A DNA stretch of 18,611 nucleotides. Source: Caldifarciminota bacterium. Its GTDB lineage: Bacteria; Hydrothermota; Tepidihabitantia; Tepidihabitantales; Tepidihabitantaceae. The DNA lies in assembly GCA_016935295.1 (NCBI GenBank), contig JAFGRF010000135.1, positions 1-18,611 on the forward strand, read 5' to 3'. Each line of letters opens with the position of its first letter. Positions within the stretch are counted from its first letter, which is position 1. Shown piece by piece: positions 1 through 6,632 of this stretch. The notes beneath the pieces were generated by a model. The model saw only the letters and a list, made by a program, of their open reading frames with translations, made no database searches and was not told the DNA's origin. Position numbers and translations under genes: made by a program.

Positions 1-31
1 GTACGTCGTTGAGTCGTTGAGGAGGTAGTCG

Positions 32-337
32 ATGAGCAACAACATGATGCGGTCGAATGGCGGGCGTGAGCCGCCGTTTGAGCGGATTCGGCGGGTCAAC
101 GCGTCCGGCGCGGAGTTCTGGTCGAGCCGCGAGTTTGCCCAGGTGCTCGGCTATTCCGACTACCGGAACTTCGAGCAGGTCATCCAGAAGGCGCGGCTGG
201 CCTGCTTCAACAGCGGGCAGAAGTTAGCAGACCATTTCGTTGACGTCACCGAAATGGCGGTGATGCTCAGGATAATGAAGAGCGACCTTGCCGCGCTGGG
301 GGCACGCCGGCCGCGGAGACTAAGGTCAGAGAGGTAA
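32..337 (+). pseudogene. Truncated DinD-like (DNA-damage-inducible protein D / BRO-N) gene
   Basis: The 101-residue frame starts at ATG behind a good ribosome binding site (GGAGG at 20-24). Residues 15-70 carry the DinD/BRO-N signature: PFERIRR near residue 15, then EFWSSREFAQVLGY, YRNFEQVI, then ACFNSG and ADHFVDVTEM. DinD proteins are usually about 270-290 residues and continue with a conserved block around a RYACYL-type motif. Here homology stops near residue 73 and the frame runs into an arginine-rich tail without family character, so about three quarters of the protein is missing. No later piece of DinD follows, because the next gene starts at 341. I read it as a deletion remnant of an SOS-associated gene. 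A short expressed BRO-N-only protein is possible, since the ribosome binding site is intact and the stop lies just ahead of the next gene. Confidence 0.6.
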
Positions 338-340
338 GAC

Positions 341-715
341 ATGGCAGACGTACGTCCGAAGACAGTCGATGAGTACCTTGCTCGTGTTCAGCCCCGATTC
401 CGGGCAGCGCTGGAGAAGTTGCGGAAGCAGATCAGGGCAGTAGTTCCCGAGGCCACCGAGGGCCTCGCATGGGGCATGCCGTCGTTCCGTTTGCGGGTCT
501 GGCTTGTCTGCTACGCCGCGTTCAAAGACCATTGCAGCTTCTTTCCGATGAGCGCCGACGTGGTGCGGAAGTACTCGCGTCTGCTGAAGGGCTTCAAGAC
601 GACCAAAGGCACAATCCACTTCACGCCGGAGAAACCGCTGCCGGCTTCACTGGTCAAGACGTTGGTCAACGCGCGCGTCGCCGAGGTCAAGGCCGGGCGC
701 ACGGATCGGCGCTGA
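341..715 (+). CDS. DUF1801 family protein (YdhG-like)
   Basis: This 124-residue protein has the features of the DUF1801 family: an N-terminal helix with VDEYLARVQP, a central EGLAWGMPSFRL segment matching the usual 'eaikWgmPsf' core, then YAAFKDHCSFFPMS and a C-terminal helical part with FTPEKPLPASLVKTLVNARV. Members are small soluble single-domain proteins. Some have been called iron chaperones or frataxin-like, but the biochemical role is not settled, so I assign only the family. The ATG has a GAGAGGT box 8-10 nt upstream and follows the DinD fragment by 3 nt. Length is normal for the family and the frame is intact. It sits in a row of small soluble proteins with two VOC-fold proteins, a grouping often seen in bacterial genomes without a known shared pathway. 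Confidence 0.8.
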   Translation: MADVRPKTVDEYLARVQPRFRAALEKLRKQIRAVVPEATEGLAWGMPSFRLRVWLVCYAAFKDHCSFFPMSADVVRKYSRLLKGFKTTKGTIHFTPEKPLPASLVKTLVNARVAEVKAGRTDRR

Positions 716-796
716 TCCGGGCGCGCTTGACCGCTCGAACGGTGACGGGAGAATCGGATTGACCGTACAGCAAGCAGACCAACCAGAGGAGGGCAT

Positions 797-1144
797 GTGA
801 ACGGACTGTGCTACTGGGAGATACCGTCGAGGAACGCGGCGAAGTCGGCCGCTTTCTATTCGAAGCTGTTCGGCTGGAAGATGACGCCGTCGGGCAAGGA
901 CTACATGATGTTCTCGGTCAAAGGCGGGATGGGCGGCGGGATTCAGAAGGTGCCGAAGGCGCCCGGGCAGGGCGTGATGGTGTACATCGAGGTCAAGGAC
1001 ATTCCCGTAACGCTGAAGAAGGTGGTGAAGCTCGGCGGCAAGGTGCTGCGACCGAAGACCGAGATCGGGAGTGATTGGGGCTATTGGGCCGCGTTCAAGG
1101 ACCCCGGCGGCTGCACGAGCGTGTGTCTCTGGTCACGCCGCTAG
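797..1144 (+). CDS. VOC-fold (glyoxalase/bleomycin-resistance-like) protein
   Basis: This is a 115-residue single-module vicinal-oxygen-chelate protein. The start is GTG at 797, preceded by GAGGAGGG at 786-793. Family hallmarks are WEIPSRNAAKSAAFYSKLFGWK at the N terminus (beta strand then the 'a-FY-lfGW' helix), YIEVKDI in the middle as the start of the second half, the V-K-L-GGKVL strand, and WAAFKDPGGCTSVCLW at the end where VOC proteins place the last metal-binding strand. Candidate metal or substrate residues are Glu8 and the residues of the C-terminal strand. The usual C-terminal Glu is replaced by Ser/Val-Cys, so metal dependence is uncertain. The substrate cannot be predicted. It resembles the small VOC proteins of the '27 kDa antigen Cfp30B' type, and a second VOC gene lies 750 nt downstream. 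Confidence 0.8.
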   Translation: MNGLCYWEIPSRNAAKSAAFYSKLFGWKMTPSGKDYMMFSVKGGMGGGIQKVPKAPGQGVMVYIEVKDIPVTLKKVVKLGGKVLRPKTEIGSDWGYWAAFKDPGGCTSVCLWSRR

Positions 1145-1193
1145 CGCGGCGCGGAATCAGCGGCCCCGGCAGTCCCTGTCGGACAGCGCAACG

Positions 1194-1222
1194 TTGCATC
1201 GTACATCATCAGTCGGTATGGT
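1194..1222 (+). promoter_or_regulatory. Possible sigma-70-type promoter for the TPR-like gene
   Basis: TTGCAT (1194-1199), a 17-nt spacer and TATGGT (1217-1222) lie about 70 nt ahead of the gene at 1290. The -35 and -10 boxes each match consensus at about four positions. This is weaker than other promoters in this window and is the only one with a 17-nt spacer, so the call is tentative. Confidence 0.3.
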
Positions 1223-1289
1223 ATCCATAGTCGTGCTGTGAAACGGGCTGTGTCTGTCGAGAACCAACAGCCCTCGCCAAGGAGGATCG

Positions 1290-1760
1290 ATGACTGAAGA
1301 GAAACGCTACACCGAAGCCGAGCTGCACAAGAAACTCGCGATCGACACGTTCAATGAAACGTGGAACTACATCGACAAGAAGGACCGCACGCCGGAGGAC
1401 GATGCCGAGATGCTGCATCTCATCCATGCCTCGCGCTACCATTGGGGTAAGGTCGGGACCGCGCTTGAGTTCGCGCGCGGCGACCAGATGTTGTCGAAGG
1501 TATACGCGACCCTGAAGCAGCCCGAGCTCGCGCTCCGGTTCGCGGAAAGCTGCCTTGCCCTGTGCCAGCGCAACGGCATCGCGGACTTCGACATCGCCTT
1601 CGCGTACGCGTCGATGTCCGAGGCGCACCTGCTTGCCGGCAGCAAGCCCGAAGCGCTGAGGTACTACGGGCTGGCCGAGCAGGCTGCGGAACAGATAGCC
1701 AAGCAGGAGGACCGCGACTACTTCCTGAGCGTGCTGCACGCGCTTCCGGTCAAGGGCTAG
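1290..1760 (+). CDS. Conserved TPR-like alpha-helical protein of unknown function
   Basis: The 156-residue protein starts at an ATG with an ideal AAGGAGGATCG leader (1279-1289). It appears entirely helical. The N-terminal part (residues 1-60) contains HASRYHWGKVGTALEFARGD. Residues 65-150 form about two tetratricopeptide-like hairpins: QMLSKVYATLKQPELALRFAESCLALCQ, then IADFDIAFAYASMSEAHLLAGSKPEALRYYGLAEQAAEQI, and a closing helix with DRDYFLSVLHALP. Proteins of this length and pattern are widespread in soil and sediment bacteria and are annotated as hypothetical; they may act as small adaptor or scaffold proteins. No catalytic motif, signal peptide or membrane segment is present. It lies between two VOC-fold genes in the same direction but has 145 nt upstream with a possible promoter of its own. 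Confidence 0.7.
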   Translation: MTEEKRYTEAELHKKLAIDTFNETWNYIDKKDRTPEDDAEMLHLIHASRYHWGKVGTALEFARGDQMLSKVYATLKQPELALRFAESCLALCQRNGIADFDIAFAYASMSEAHLLAGSKPEALRYYGLAEQAAEQIAKQEDRDYFLSVLHALPVKG

Positions 1761-1862
1761 TGGCGCCGGCCGGCTGGAGCGGCGCCGCAAACGACCGCCG
1801 TCCTGCTCGACGTGAACAAGATCGACATCGTACCGCTCAGGCGGGCGTTCAACGAGAGGTAG
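1761..1862 (+). other. Short in-frame coding-like remnant after the TPR-like gene
   Basis: After the TAG stop at 1758-1760 the same frame stays open for 33 codons and ends at TAG 1860-1862. Its last 19 residues (LLDVNKIDIVPLRRAFNER) look like real protein C-terminal sequence with an amphipathic helix, not random GC-rich translation. There is no start codon with a ribosome binding site. It may be the decayed 3' end of a lost gene, or chance. I do not recognise the family. Confidence 0.2.
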
Positions 1863-1895
1863 ACCGCAGACAGGAAGACATTCCAAGGAGGATCT

Positions 1896-2261
1896 GTGTC
1901 GCGTGTGATTCACTTCGATCTGATGTCTGAACAGCCGGACAAGCTGGCTGAGTTCTGCACCAAGGCCTTCGGCTGGAACGTGGTGAAATGGGATGGGCCG
2001 ATGGAGTATTGGCTTGCAGGAACGGGCGACCGGGCAAAGCCGGGCATTGACGGCGGTATCGGTCGCGGCAAGCCGGTTGACCAGGTCGTGCTGACCATCG
2101 ACGCAGCTGATCTTGATGCAGCCGTAGCCAAGGCGGTTGCGGCCGGCGCAGAGGTCGCACAGCCCCGCGGCCCGATTCCCGGTGCAGGCTGGTTCGCCAC
2201 GGTCCGTGCTCCTGACGGCAACCTGTTCGGACTGATGCAGGACGACCCCGCGGCCAAGTGA
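1896..2261 (+). CDS. VOC-fold (glyoxalase-like) protein
   Basis: This 121-residue single VOC module starts at GTG 1896 behind AAGGAGG (1885-1891). Recognisable elements are the N-terminal strand VIHFDLMSEQPDKLAEFCTKAFGWNV, with His6 and Asp8 at the positions where the first metal ligand of the family lies. They are followed by a mid-protein strand VVLTIDAADLDAAVAKAVAAGAEV and a C-terminal WFATVRAPDGNLFGLMQ. The APDGN-x-FGL end is typical of 'predicted enzyme related to lactoylglutathione lyase' proteins. The final strand lacks the canonical Glu metal ligand, so catalysis is not assured. It is only distantly similar to the VOC protein at 797, so the two are not a recent duplication. Soluble and cytoplasmic; substrate unknown. 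Confidence 0.8.
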   Translation: MSRVIHFDLMSEQPDKLAEFCTKAFGWNVVKWDGPMEYWLAGTGDRAKPGIDGGIGRGKPVDQVVLTIDAADLDAAVAKAVAAGAEVAQPRGPIPGAGWFATVRAPDGNLFGLMQDDPAAK

Positions 2262-2288
2262 CCGCGCGATAGCCGACAGGGAGCACAA

Positions 2289-2492
2289 ATGTCCCGCGGC
2301 GGCCTGCGAGAAGTGATCCGGTAGGTAGCGGCTGCCGGAAATGCAGTGTTCGGGCTCCGGATTCTGTACAATGGCATCACCGAGGGCTTCCGGGCAACGC
2401 GTCTGGAGGTGCTTTCCTGCGCTGGGCTGATGACGTTCTTGTCGCCCAACGCACTTCTGCTCGTAGTTGACCATTTGGGAAGAAAGGCCTGA
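2289..2492 (+). pseudogene. Small membrane protein frame interrupted by an in-frame TAG
   Basis: An ATG at 2289 with AGGGAG 6-7 nt upstream opens a frame that meets TAG at 2322-2324 after 11 codons. It then stays open for 55 more codons to TGA 2490-2492. The part after the TAG reads like a small membrane protein: a hydrophobic first segment (GNAVFGLRILYNGITEGF), a short charged loop (RATRLEV) and a second hydrophobic helix (AGLMTFLSPNALLLVV), ending in a basic tail. The N-G-I-x-E-G-F stretch resembles small two-helix membrane proteins annotated as hypothetical in other bacteria; I give this from memory and cannot verify it. No sense start with a ribosome binding site follows the TAG, although a GTG lies at 2346-2348. 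Probably a pseudogene by point mutation; a sequencing error is possible. Confidence 0.4.
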
Positions 2493-2522
2493 TACAGCTG
2501 CTGCCGGGTGCTGTTTGAAGTT

Positions 2523-2548
2523 CGAGGGGCGGCGCGAGCCGCCCCTCG
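2523..2548 (-). terminator. Hairpin at the end of the tldD-pmbA operon
   Basis: A perfect 11-bp stem (CGAGGGGCGGC at 2523-2533 with its complement at 2538-2548) closes a GCGA tetraloop. It lies 17 nt past the pmbA stop codon. Neither strand shows a real T-run, so it may work as an intrinsic terminator without U-tract or as a 3' end stabiliser. It could also serve the plus-strand genes converging from the left. Confidence 0.55.
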
Positions 2549-2565
2549 ACTCTCACGGATGCCGA

Positions 2566-3852
2566 TTAGCTGCGGGTTGTGAAGCTGATGTCGTCGAGCA
2601 GCAGCGAGGGGAAGTAGCCCATCGGTGCATCATGCACGCGATTCTCGACATCCATCACTTTCTTGAGGTCCTCGTAGACATTGCCCGTGGCCAGCGAGTC
2701 TTTGATCACTCCGACTATCCTGCCGTCCTCGACCAGGAGTCCCGGGGCAAGGCCGATCGAGTATTCGCCGCTGAGCCGGTTGCCGGAGTGCGCGCCCAGC
2801 GCCATCACCCCGATTACGCCCCGTCCCATCAGTTTGAGCATCTGCTCGAATGCGTGCTCACCGGGCGCCATCGTAAGGTGTCCGAGCGACGCCTCGGGCT
2901 GCGCGGTCACGTCGCCGCGCCATCCGTGGCCGGTCGGCTTGACTCCCAACTTGTGGGCGTAGAACCGGTTGTTGTAGAACGCCTTAAGCGTTCCGCGTTC
3001 GAACAGCGTCAGATTCCGGCAGGGAGTGCCTTCGTCGTCGAAGGCGCGCGCACCGGGCAGGCTGTCGTTCAGCGGCTCGTCCCTTAGCGTGAGCTTGTCG
3101 CTCAGCACCTGCTCGCCGATCCGGTCGACCAGCGGTGATACTTTCTCGTACACGTTCCGGGCGTGGGTGGCTTCGATCAGCCGCCAGATGAGCGCGTAGG
3201 CGGTGTAGGGGAGAAACAGAACCTTGGACCGGCCGGACGAGGCCTTCACTTCTTTCTGCGACGCATTGTAGGTTTCGGCGACGAAACGCAGGTCTTCTTC
3301 GGGAAACGGCGTCAGCGACTTTGCCGAGAAGCCGCGGAAGACGTTTGCCTGGGTGCCGGGATAGAGCACAGCGCCGTATGACCCGTAGCTGGTCGACAGG
3401 CTGCGTGCGTCAACCCCGCTGCTCGTCAGTACCCGCTGGTCACTCGTGGTGCGCGTCGCCGCAGCGTTCACCTGGCCTTTGGTTTGGCTCGACAGGTACT
3501 CGACAATCCGGCGGCACTCGTCCACGAGCACCGAACTACCGCCAACGTGCTCGACGGCAGTGTCGAGCGTGGGCAGTTCCACCGGCCGCGGCAGGTCACC
3601 GGCTGCTTCTACGCCGCCCGCCAGCGCGGCCAGGGCGTCGCGCACCAGTCCTTCGCGGTCGATGAGGTTGCGCGTGTACGCAAACCCCTGTTTGCCGTCC
3701 TTTGCCACGGTAATCGCAGTGCCGGAGTTCAAGTGAGTGTCCACGGCCTTGAGCCGGGCGTTATCGAACCGCACACTGTCGACGGTGTAGCTTGTGCCGA
3801 ACACGGTAACGGCGTCGGCCTGCTTGCGGGCGATTTCCAGCAGGTGTTCCAT
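2566..3852 (-). CDS. pmbA: PmbA/TldE, TldD-partner metalloprotease subunit
   Basis: This 428-residue protein belongs to the U62/TldD-PmbA family and is the subunit without the HExxxH motif. In the TldD-TldE heterodimer TldD supplies zinc and catalysis while TldE (PmbA) builds the other half of the chamber. The complex degrades unfolded peptides, matures microcin B17 and affects the CcdA antitoxin in E. coli. Features seen are the N-terminal YTVDSVRFDNARLKAV strand region, the DGKQGFAYT motif, the middle GARAFDDEGTPCRNLTLFERGTLKAF block and the C-terminal GEYSIGLAPGLLVEDGRIVGVIKDSLATGNVYEDL block, all typical of PmbA. The ATG overlaps the last base of the tldD stop (TAATG) and has GGGAGG upstream, so translation is probably coupled. 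Length and frame are complete. Confidence 0.92.
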   Translation of the reverse strand: MEHLLEIARKQADAVTVFGTSYTVDSVRFDNARLKAVDTHLNSGTAITVAKDGKQGFAYTRNLIDREGLVRDALAALAGGVEAAGDLPRPVELPTLDTAVEHVGGSSVLVDECRRIVEYLSSQTKGQVNAAATRTTSDQRVLTSSGVDARSLSTSYGSYGAVLYPGTQANVFRGFSAKSLTPFPEEDLRFVAETYNASQKEVKASSGRSKVLFLPYTAYALIWRLIEATHARNVYEKVSPLVDRIGEQVLSDKLTLRDEPLNDSLPGARAFDDEGTPCRNLTLFERGTLKAFYNNRFYAHKLGVKPTGHGWRGDVTAQPEASLGHLTMAPGEHAFEQMLKLMGRGVIGVMALGAHSGNRLSGEYSIGLAPGLLVEDGRIVGVIKDSLATGNVYEDLKKVMDVENRVHDAPMGYFPSLLLDDISFTTRS

Positions 3853-5216
3853 TATCTGCCTCCCACCACAACGTTCTCTACCAGCACGTGCGGTGCGCCG
3901 TTGCAGGATCGGAAGTTCATCTGGCCCTTGCCGCAGCCACCGACCTCGCGCAGAGTGAGGTCGTTTGCCACCGCGGTCAGGTTCTTCATCGTCGCATAGA
4001 GGTTGCCTGAGATGTTGATGTCGCGCAGCATCCTGCCCGGCTTGCCGCCCTTCACTTCGTAGCCGAACTGCGCCCCGAAGGTGAAGTTCTCGCCAATCGT
4101 GGCGCCGCCCATGTGGTTGCAGAGATAGAGCCCGTCGCCGAGCCGGTCGAGCAGCTCGTCCTTTGTCTTGTCGCGTGGTTCGATGAAGATGCAGCCCATC
4201 CTGATGATGGGTGCGAAGCGGTAGTCCTGGGCCACGCAGTGACCGCTGATCGGCTCTCCGTACTCGGCCGCAGTCCGGCGCGAGTGGAGCCGGCCGGTCA
4301 GCACGCCGTCCGTCATCAGGGCGACCCGCCGCGCGGCCACACCTTCATCGTCATAGCGGTAGAATCCGAGCTGATCCGGGCGGGTCGGGTCGTCGGTTAT
4401 CGAGAGAACGTCACTCCCGAGTTTCGCCCCGATCTTCATCTTCTCGCGCATCGTCGGGTTGTCCTCGATGATGTCGGCCTCGGAGAAATGGCCGAATGCC
4501 TCGTGCGTGAAAACGCCGGCCAGGGACTGGTCGAGAACCGCGCGGTATTCGCCCGCCCTCACCGGTTCGGCCTTGAGCAGGTCCACGCAGATCCGGACCC
4601 GGTCGGCCATCTCGGCTTCGCGGTTGCGCAGGCGCGCCAGGCCGTCGCTGCCCCCGAATCCGAACCGCACCCGCTGGGTCAGGTTTCCTTCCTTCGTGAC
4701 GATTTCTCCGCTGATGCGCACCGTGACCAGCTCTTCCCGCAGGCGCGCACCGTCGGTTGACACGAAGTACTTGTCGCGGGTCATGTCCCAGTACCCGGTT
4801 TGGGTTGTTGCCACTTTGGGGTTGGCCAGGGCGATGTCGTTGTACCGGCGCAGCAGTTCCAGCTTCGCCTCGGTCGGTACCGGGCGTGGGTCTTCGTTCA
4901 GCTTCGGGCGGTATTCGTCGCGCACTGCGGGTGAGGGCGCGAGGCGTACCGGCCTGGCGCCGCCGCGCGCCAGTAGTTCTGCGTTCTCGACTGCGGAACG
5001 GGCGGCTCTTTCCGCGTCCTCGGGTTTGGTGAACGACACCTGGGACCAGGCGCCGTTCTTGAGCACGCGCCAGACAAAGCCGTCGGTCGAACTGGCCGAG
5101 AGCCCGGTAAGCTCGCGGCCGCTGAAATCGATGCTCGTCTCGCGCGCCAGCTCGCAGCGCAGGTCGGCATAGTCGGCTCGCACGAGACCGAGCATTCTGT
5201 CCAATCGCTCAAACAC
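3852..5216 (-). CDS. tldD: TldD zinc metalloprotease
   Basis: This is the catalytic subunit of the TldD-TldE protease, 454 residues. Zinc-binding HEAFGH (residues 238-243, an HExxxH motif) lies in the expected context GVFTHEAFGHFSEAD. The C-terminal half carries the family block with GGATIGENFTFGAQFGYEV and the glycine-rich GGCGKGQMNFRSCNGAP, where the conserved Cys near the active site lies. I chose the GTG at 5216 because it has GGAGG 5 nt upstream and lies about 25 nt past a promoter whose boxes occupy 5249-5276. An upstream TTG at 5276 would fall inside the -35 box, so it cannot be used from that promoter. The next gene, pmbA, begins on the last base of this stop codon. Both subunits are intact, so the heterodimer should be functional; the native substrate is unknown. 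Confidence 0.92.
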   Translation of the reverse strand: MFERLDRMLGLVRADYADLRCELARETSIDFSGRELTGLSASSTDGFVWRVLKNGAWSQVSFTKPEDAERAARSAVENAELLARGGARPVRLAPSPAVRDEYRPKLNEDPRPVPTEAKLELLRRYNDIALANPKVATTQTGYWDMTRDKYFVSTDGARLREELVTVRISGEIVTKEGNLTQRVRFGFGGSDGLARLRNREAEMADRVRICVDLLKAEPVRAGEYRAVLDQSLAGVFTHEAFGHFSEADIIEDNPTMREKMKIGAKLGSDVLSITDDPTRPDQLGFYRYDDEGVAARRVALMTDGVLTGRLHSRRTAAEYGEPISGHCVAQDYRFAPIIRMGCIFIEPRDKTKDELLDRLGDGLYLCNHMGGATIGENFTFGAQFGYEVKGGKPGRMLRDINISGNLYATMKNLTAVANDLTLREVGGCGKGQMNFRSCNGAPHVLVENVVVGGR

Positions 5217-5248
5217 GAAACCTCCGTTTCTCCTTAGCTCGTCTGCAC

Positions 5249-5276
5249 AGGATAGGACGCATTCGTCGCCGGTCAA
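5249..5276 (-). promoter_or_regulatory. Promoter of the tldD-pmbA operon
   Basis: On the minus strand TTGACC (5276-5271), a 16-nt spacer and TATCCT (5254-5249) lie just ahead of tldD. The predicted transcription start near 5242 leaves a leader of about 26 nt that contains the GGAGG box. Confidence 0.55.
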
Positions 5277-5327
5277 GTTGCGTCCGCGAGGAGAAGTCGG
5301 CCGGACGCGTGCCAGACGGCATCTTCC

Positions 5328-5355
5328 TTGACCCGTCTATGACGATGTCTACAAT
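5328..5355 (+). promoter_or_regulatory. Promoter of the membrane-protein gene at 5431
   Basis: TTGACC (5328-5333), a 16-nt spacer and TACAAT (5350-5355) match the sigma-70 consensus at five of six positions each. The expected transcription start is near 5362, giving a leader of about 70 nt before the GTG at 5431. It is divergent from the tldD promoter, with about 50 nt between the two -35 boxes. Confidence 0.6.
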
Positions 5356-5430
5356 CCCGCAATGCGGCAGTCGAGCAGGCTCGTTCGGAGAACCGAGGCG
5401 TCAGGTTGTTGAACTAATGAGGAGGCGAGC

Positions 5431-5841
5431 GTGAGTGAAGTGAAGACCGGTGCCGGGAAGACGGTGCTGGCTGTGGTCGTGGCCGGCATCTGGGTGGGCC
5501 TGTGCGAGTTCGTGCGGAACCAGTTCCTGCTCGTCTCGCAGTGGCAGAGTCACTACCAAGGGATGGGTCTTGAGTTCCCGGCCGGTCCTGTGAACGGGAT
5601 GATGTGGATGCTCTGGTCGTTCCTGACGGCGGGCACGACTTTCGTCATCTCGCGACGCTACAATCTGTGGCAGACCACGGTCATCGCCTGGGTGATGGGT
5701 TATGTGATGATGTGGGTCGTCATCTGGAACCTGGCGGTTCTGCCGATGGGCACACTGCCCGTCGCCGTGCCGTTCAGCTTCGTCGAGGCACTCGGCGCCG
5801 CCTTCATCTGCCGCAGGCTGGCGAAGCCGGCCGGGGCCTGA
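5431..5841 (+). CDS. Small integral membrane protein, four predicted helices
   Basis: The 136-residue protein starts at GTG 5431 with GAGGAGG 4-10 nt upstream. Hydrophobic segments are at about residues 11-28 (TVLAVVVAGIWVGLCEFV), 54-74 (VNGMMWMLWSFLTAGTTFVIS), 81-104 (WQTTVIAWVMGYVMMWVVIWNL) and 108-127, ending in a basic tail. It is rich in Trp and Met in the membrane segments. There is no signal-peptide cleavage site and no catalytic motif. I do not recognise a functional family; small four-helix proteins of this kind are annotated only as membrane or DUF proteins. The reading frame continues in phase past its TGA into the conserved coding region of the next gene, which has no start codon of its own. 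Confidence 0.7.
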   Translation: MSEVKTGAGKTVLAVVVAGIWVGLCEFVRNQFLLVSQWQSHYQGMGLEFPAGPVNGMMWMLWSFLTAGTTFVISRRYNLWQTTVIAWVMGYVMMWVVIWNLAVLPMGTLPVAVPFSFVEALGAAFICRRLAKPAGA

Positions 5842-5991
5842 CGCATCGCTCACCGGCCCGGCGCTACCGCTTCACTCAGGCTCTACCGGCGCCATTTCGT
5901 CGACAAGGACTTCGAGCGCGACGACCTGTTCGCGCTGCTGGCCGAGCGCTTTGGCGTTGACCGAGCGCTGTATCCCGGCAGCTTCGTTCAT
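5842..5991 (+). other. Conserved N-terminal coding sequence without a start codon, belonging to the gene at 5992
   Basis: In phase with both the upstream membrane-protein gene and the gene at 5992, these 50 codons carry no stop and also no ATG, GTG or TTG. From about 5881 the translation (LYRRHFVDKDFERDDLFALL, then AERFGVDRALYPGSFVHV) reads as protein of the same quality as the downstream part and leads into the VTPSF strand. It is best taken as the true N terminus of the next protein, with the start lost, non-canonical (for example ATC at 5845) or reached by read-through of the TGA at 5839-5841. Confidence 0.55.
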
Positions 5992-6486
5992 GTGACCCCG
6001 AGCTTCTCCTTTCCAACGGTCGTGTACGTCGATACCGACAGACGGTGCCCGGCGTTCTTCTCTGACCCGGCGGTGCACCGGATGGTGCGACGGCGCAGAC
6101 GATACTCGGATGAACCTCGCGTTACGTTCCATCATGCCGACTACGCGAGTCGGTTCGGTGAAGAATACCGGAGCTTCGATCTGCTGATTTCCCAGTGGGC
6201 CGGGCCGGTCGGGCAGAGGTGTCGTCGGTTCCTCAGACCCGGCGGGCTGCTTCTGGCCAATGACAGCCACGGAGATGCGTCCCTGGCGAAACTGGACCCG
6301 TCCTACGAACTGGCCGCGGTCGTCAACCTTCGCGGCGGCAAACACGTGGTGAGCGAAGAGAACCTGGATCGCTACTTCATCCCCAAGTCCGGCGAGCGTT
6401 TCACGCGCCGGCAGGTCGGGGAATCCGGCAGGGGCGTTCGGTACACGAGGGTTCCCGCGATGTACCTATTCGTACGTCGGCGTTGA
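5992..6486 (+). CDS. Rossmann-fold, methyltransferase-like conserved protein (N terminus unresolved)
   Basis: From the first usable start (GTG 5992) the protein has 164 residues, but coding sequence extends about 37-50 codons upstream. The visible fold pattern is Rossmann-like: strand FPTVVYVDTD with an acidic end, a second strand TFHHADYAS, then FDLLISQWAGPVGQRCRRFLRPGGLLLANDSHGD. The FLRPGG turn followed by LLLANDSHGD is typical of strand 5 of class I SAM-dependent methyltransferases. A SAM-binding glycine motif is not obvious, so catalysis is not proven. The C-terminal part has YFIPKSGERFTRRQV and ends RVPAMYLFVRRR. The GTG at 5992 has no ribosome binding site and cuts into the fold, so I doubt it is the native start. 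Confidence 0.55.
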   Translation: MTPSFSFPTVVYVDTDRRCPAFFSDPAVHRMVRRRRRYSDEPRVTFHHADYASRFGEEYRSFDLLISQWAGPVGQRCRRFLRPGGLLLANDSHGDASLAKLDPSYELAAVVNLRGGKHVVSEENLDRYFIPKSGERFTRRQVGESGRGVRYTRVPAMYLFVRRR

Positions 6487-6596
6487 GCCAGCGCCGCGCC
6501 GGCCTGCTCTCGACATCGTGGCGCCAGAAGTCCGTGACGCCGCCACCGTGGCCGCGCAGACGCTGCTCGCATTGCCACCGCGCCGCGCGCTGTGCC

Positions 6597-6624
6597 TTGA
6601 CGGGAGGAACCGGGTATCTATTAT
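6597..6624 (+). promoter_or_regulatory. Promoter giving a near-leaderless acetyltransferase mRNA
   Basis: TTGACG (6597-6602), a 16-nt spacer and TATTAT (6619-6624), five of six matches each. The expected transcription start, about 7 nt past the -10 box, falls at 6630-6633, on the ATG of the next gene. No Shine-Dalgarno sequence precedes that ATG, which fits a leaderless transcript. Confidence 0.55.
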
Positions 6625-6632
6625 CGAGCTGG

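Noticed and set aside
1209..2474. A long open frame on the minus strand opposite the TPR-like and second VOC genes
   Set aside because: The translation is arginine- and histidine-rich with no family motifs, and it runs antiparallel to two plus-strand genes that have good ribosome binding sites and recognisable content.
5301..5316. A TGGCAC-starting -24/-12-like match on the minus strand upstream of tldD
   Set aside because: The -12 box is CGGC, two mismatches, and a good sigma-70-type promoter already lies closer to tldD; GG-N10-GC is common at this GC content.
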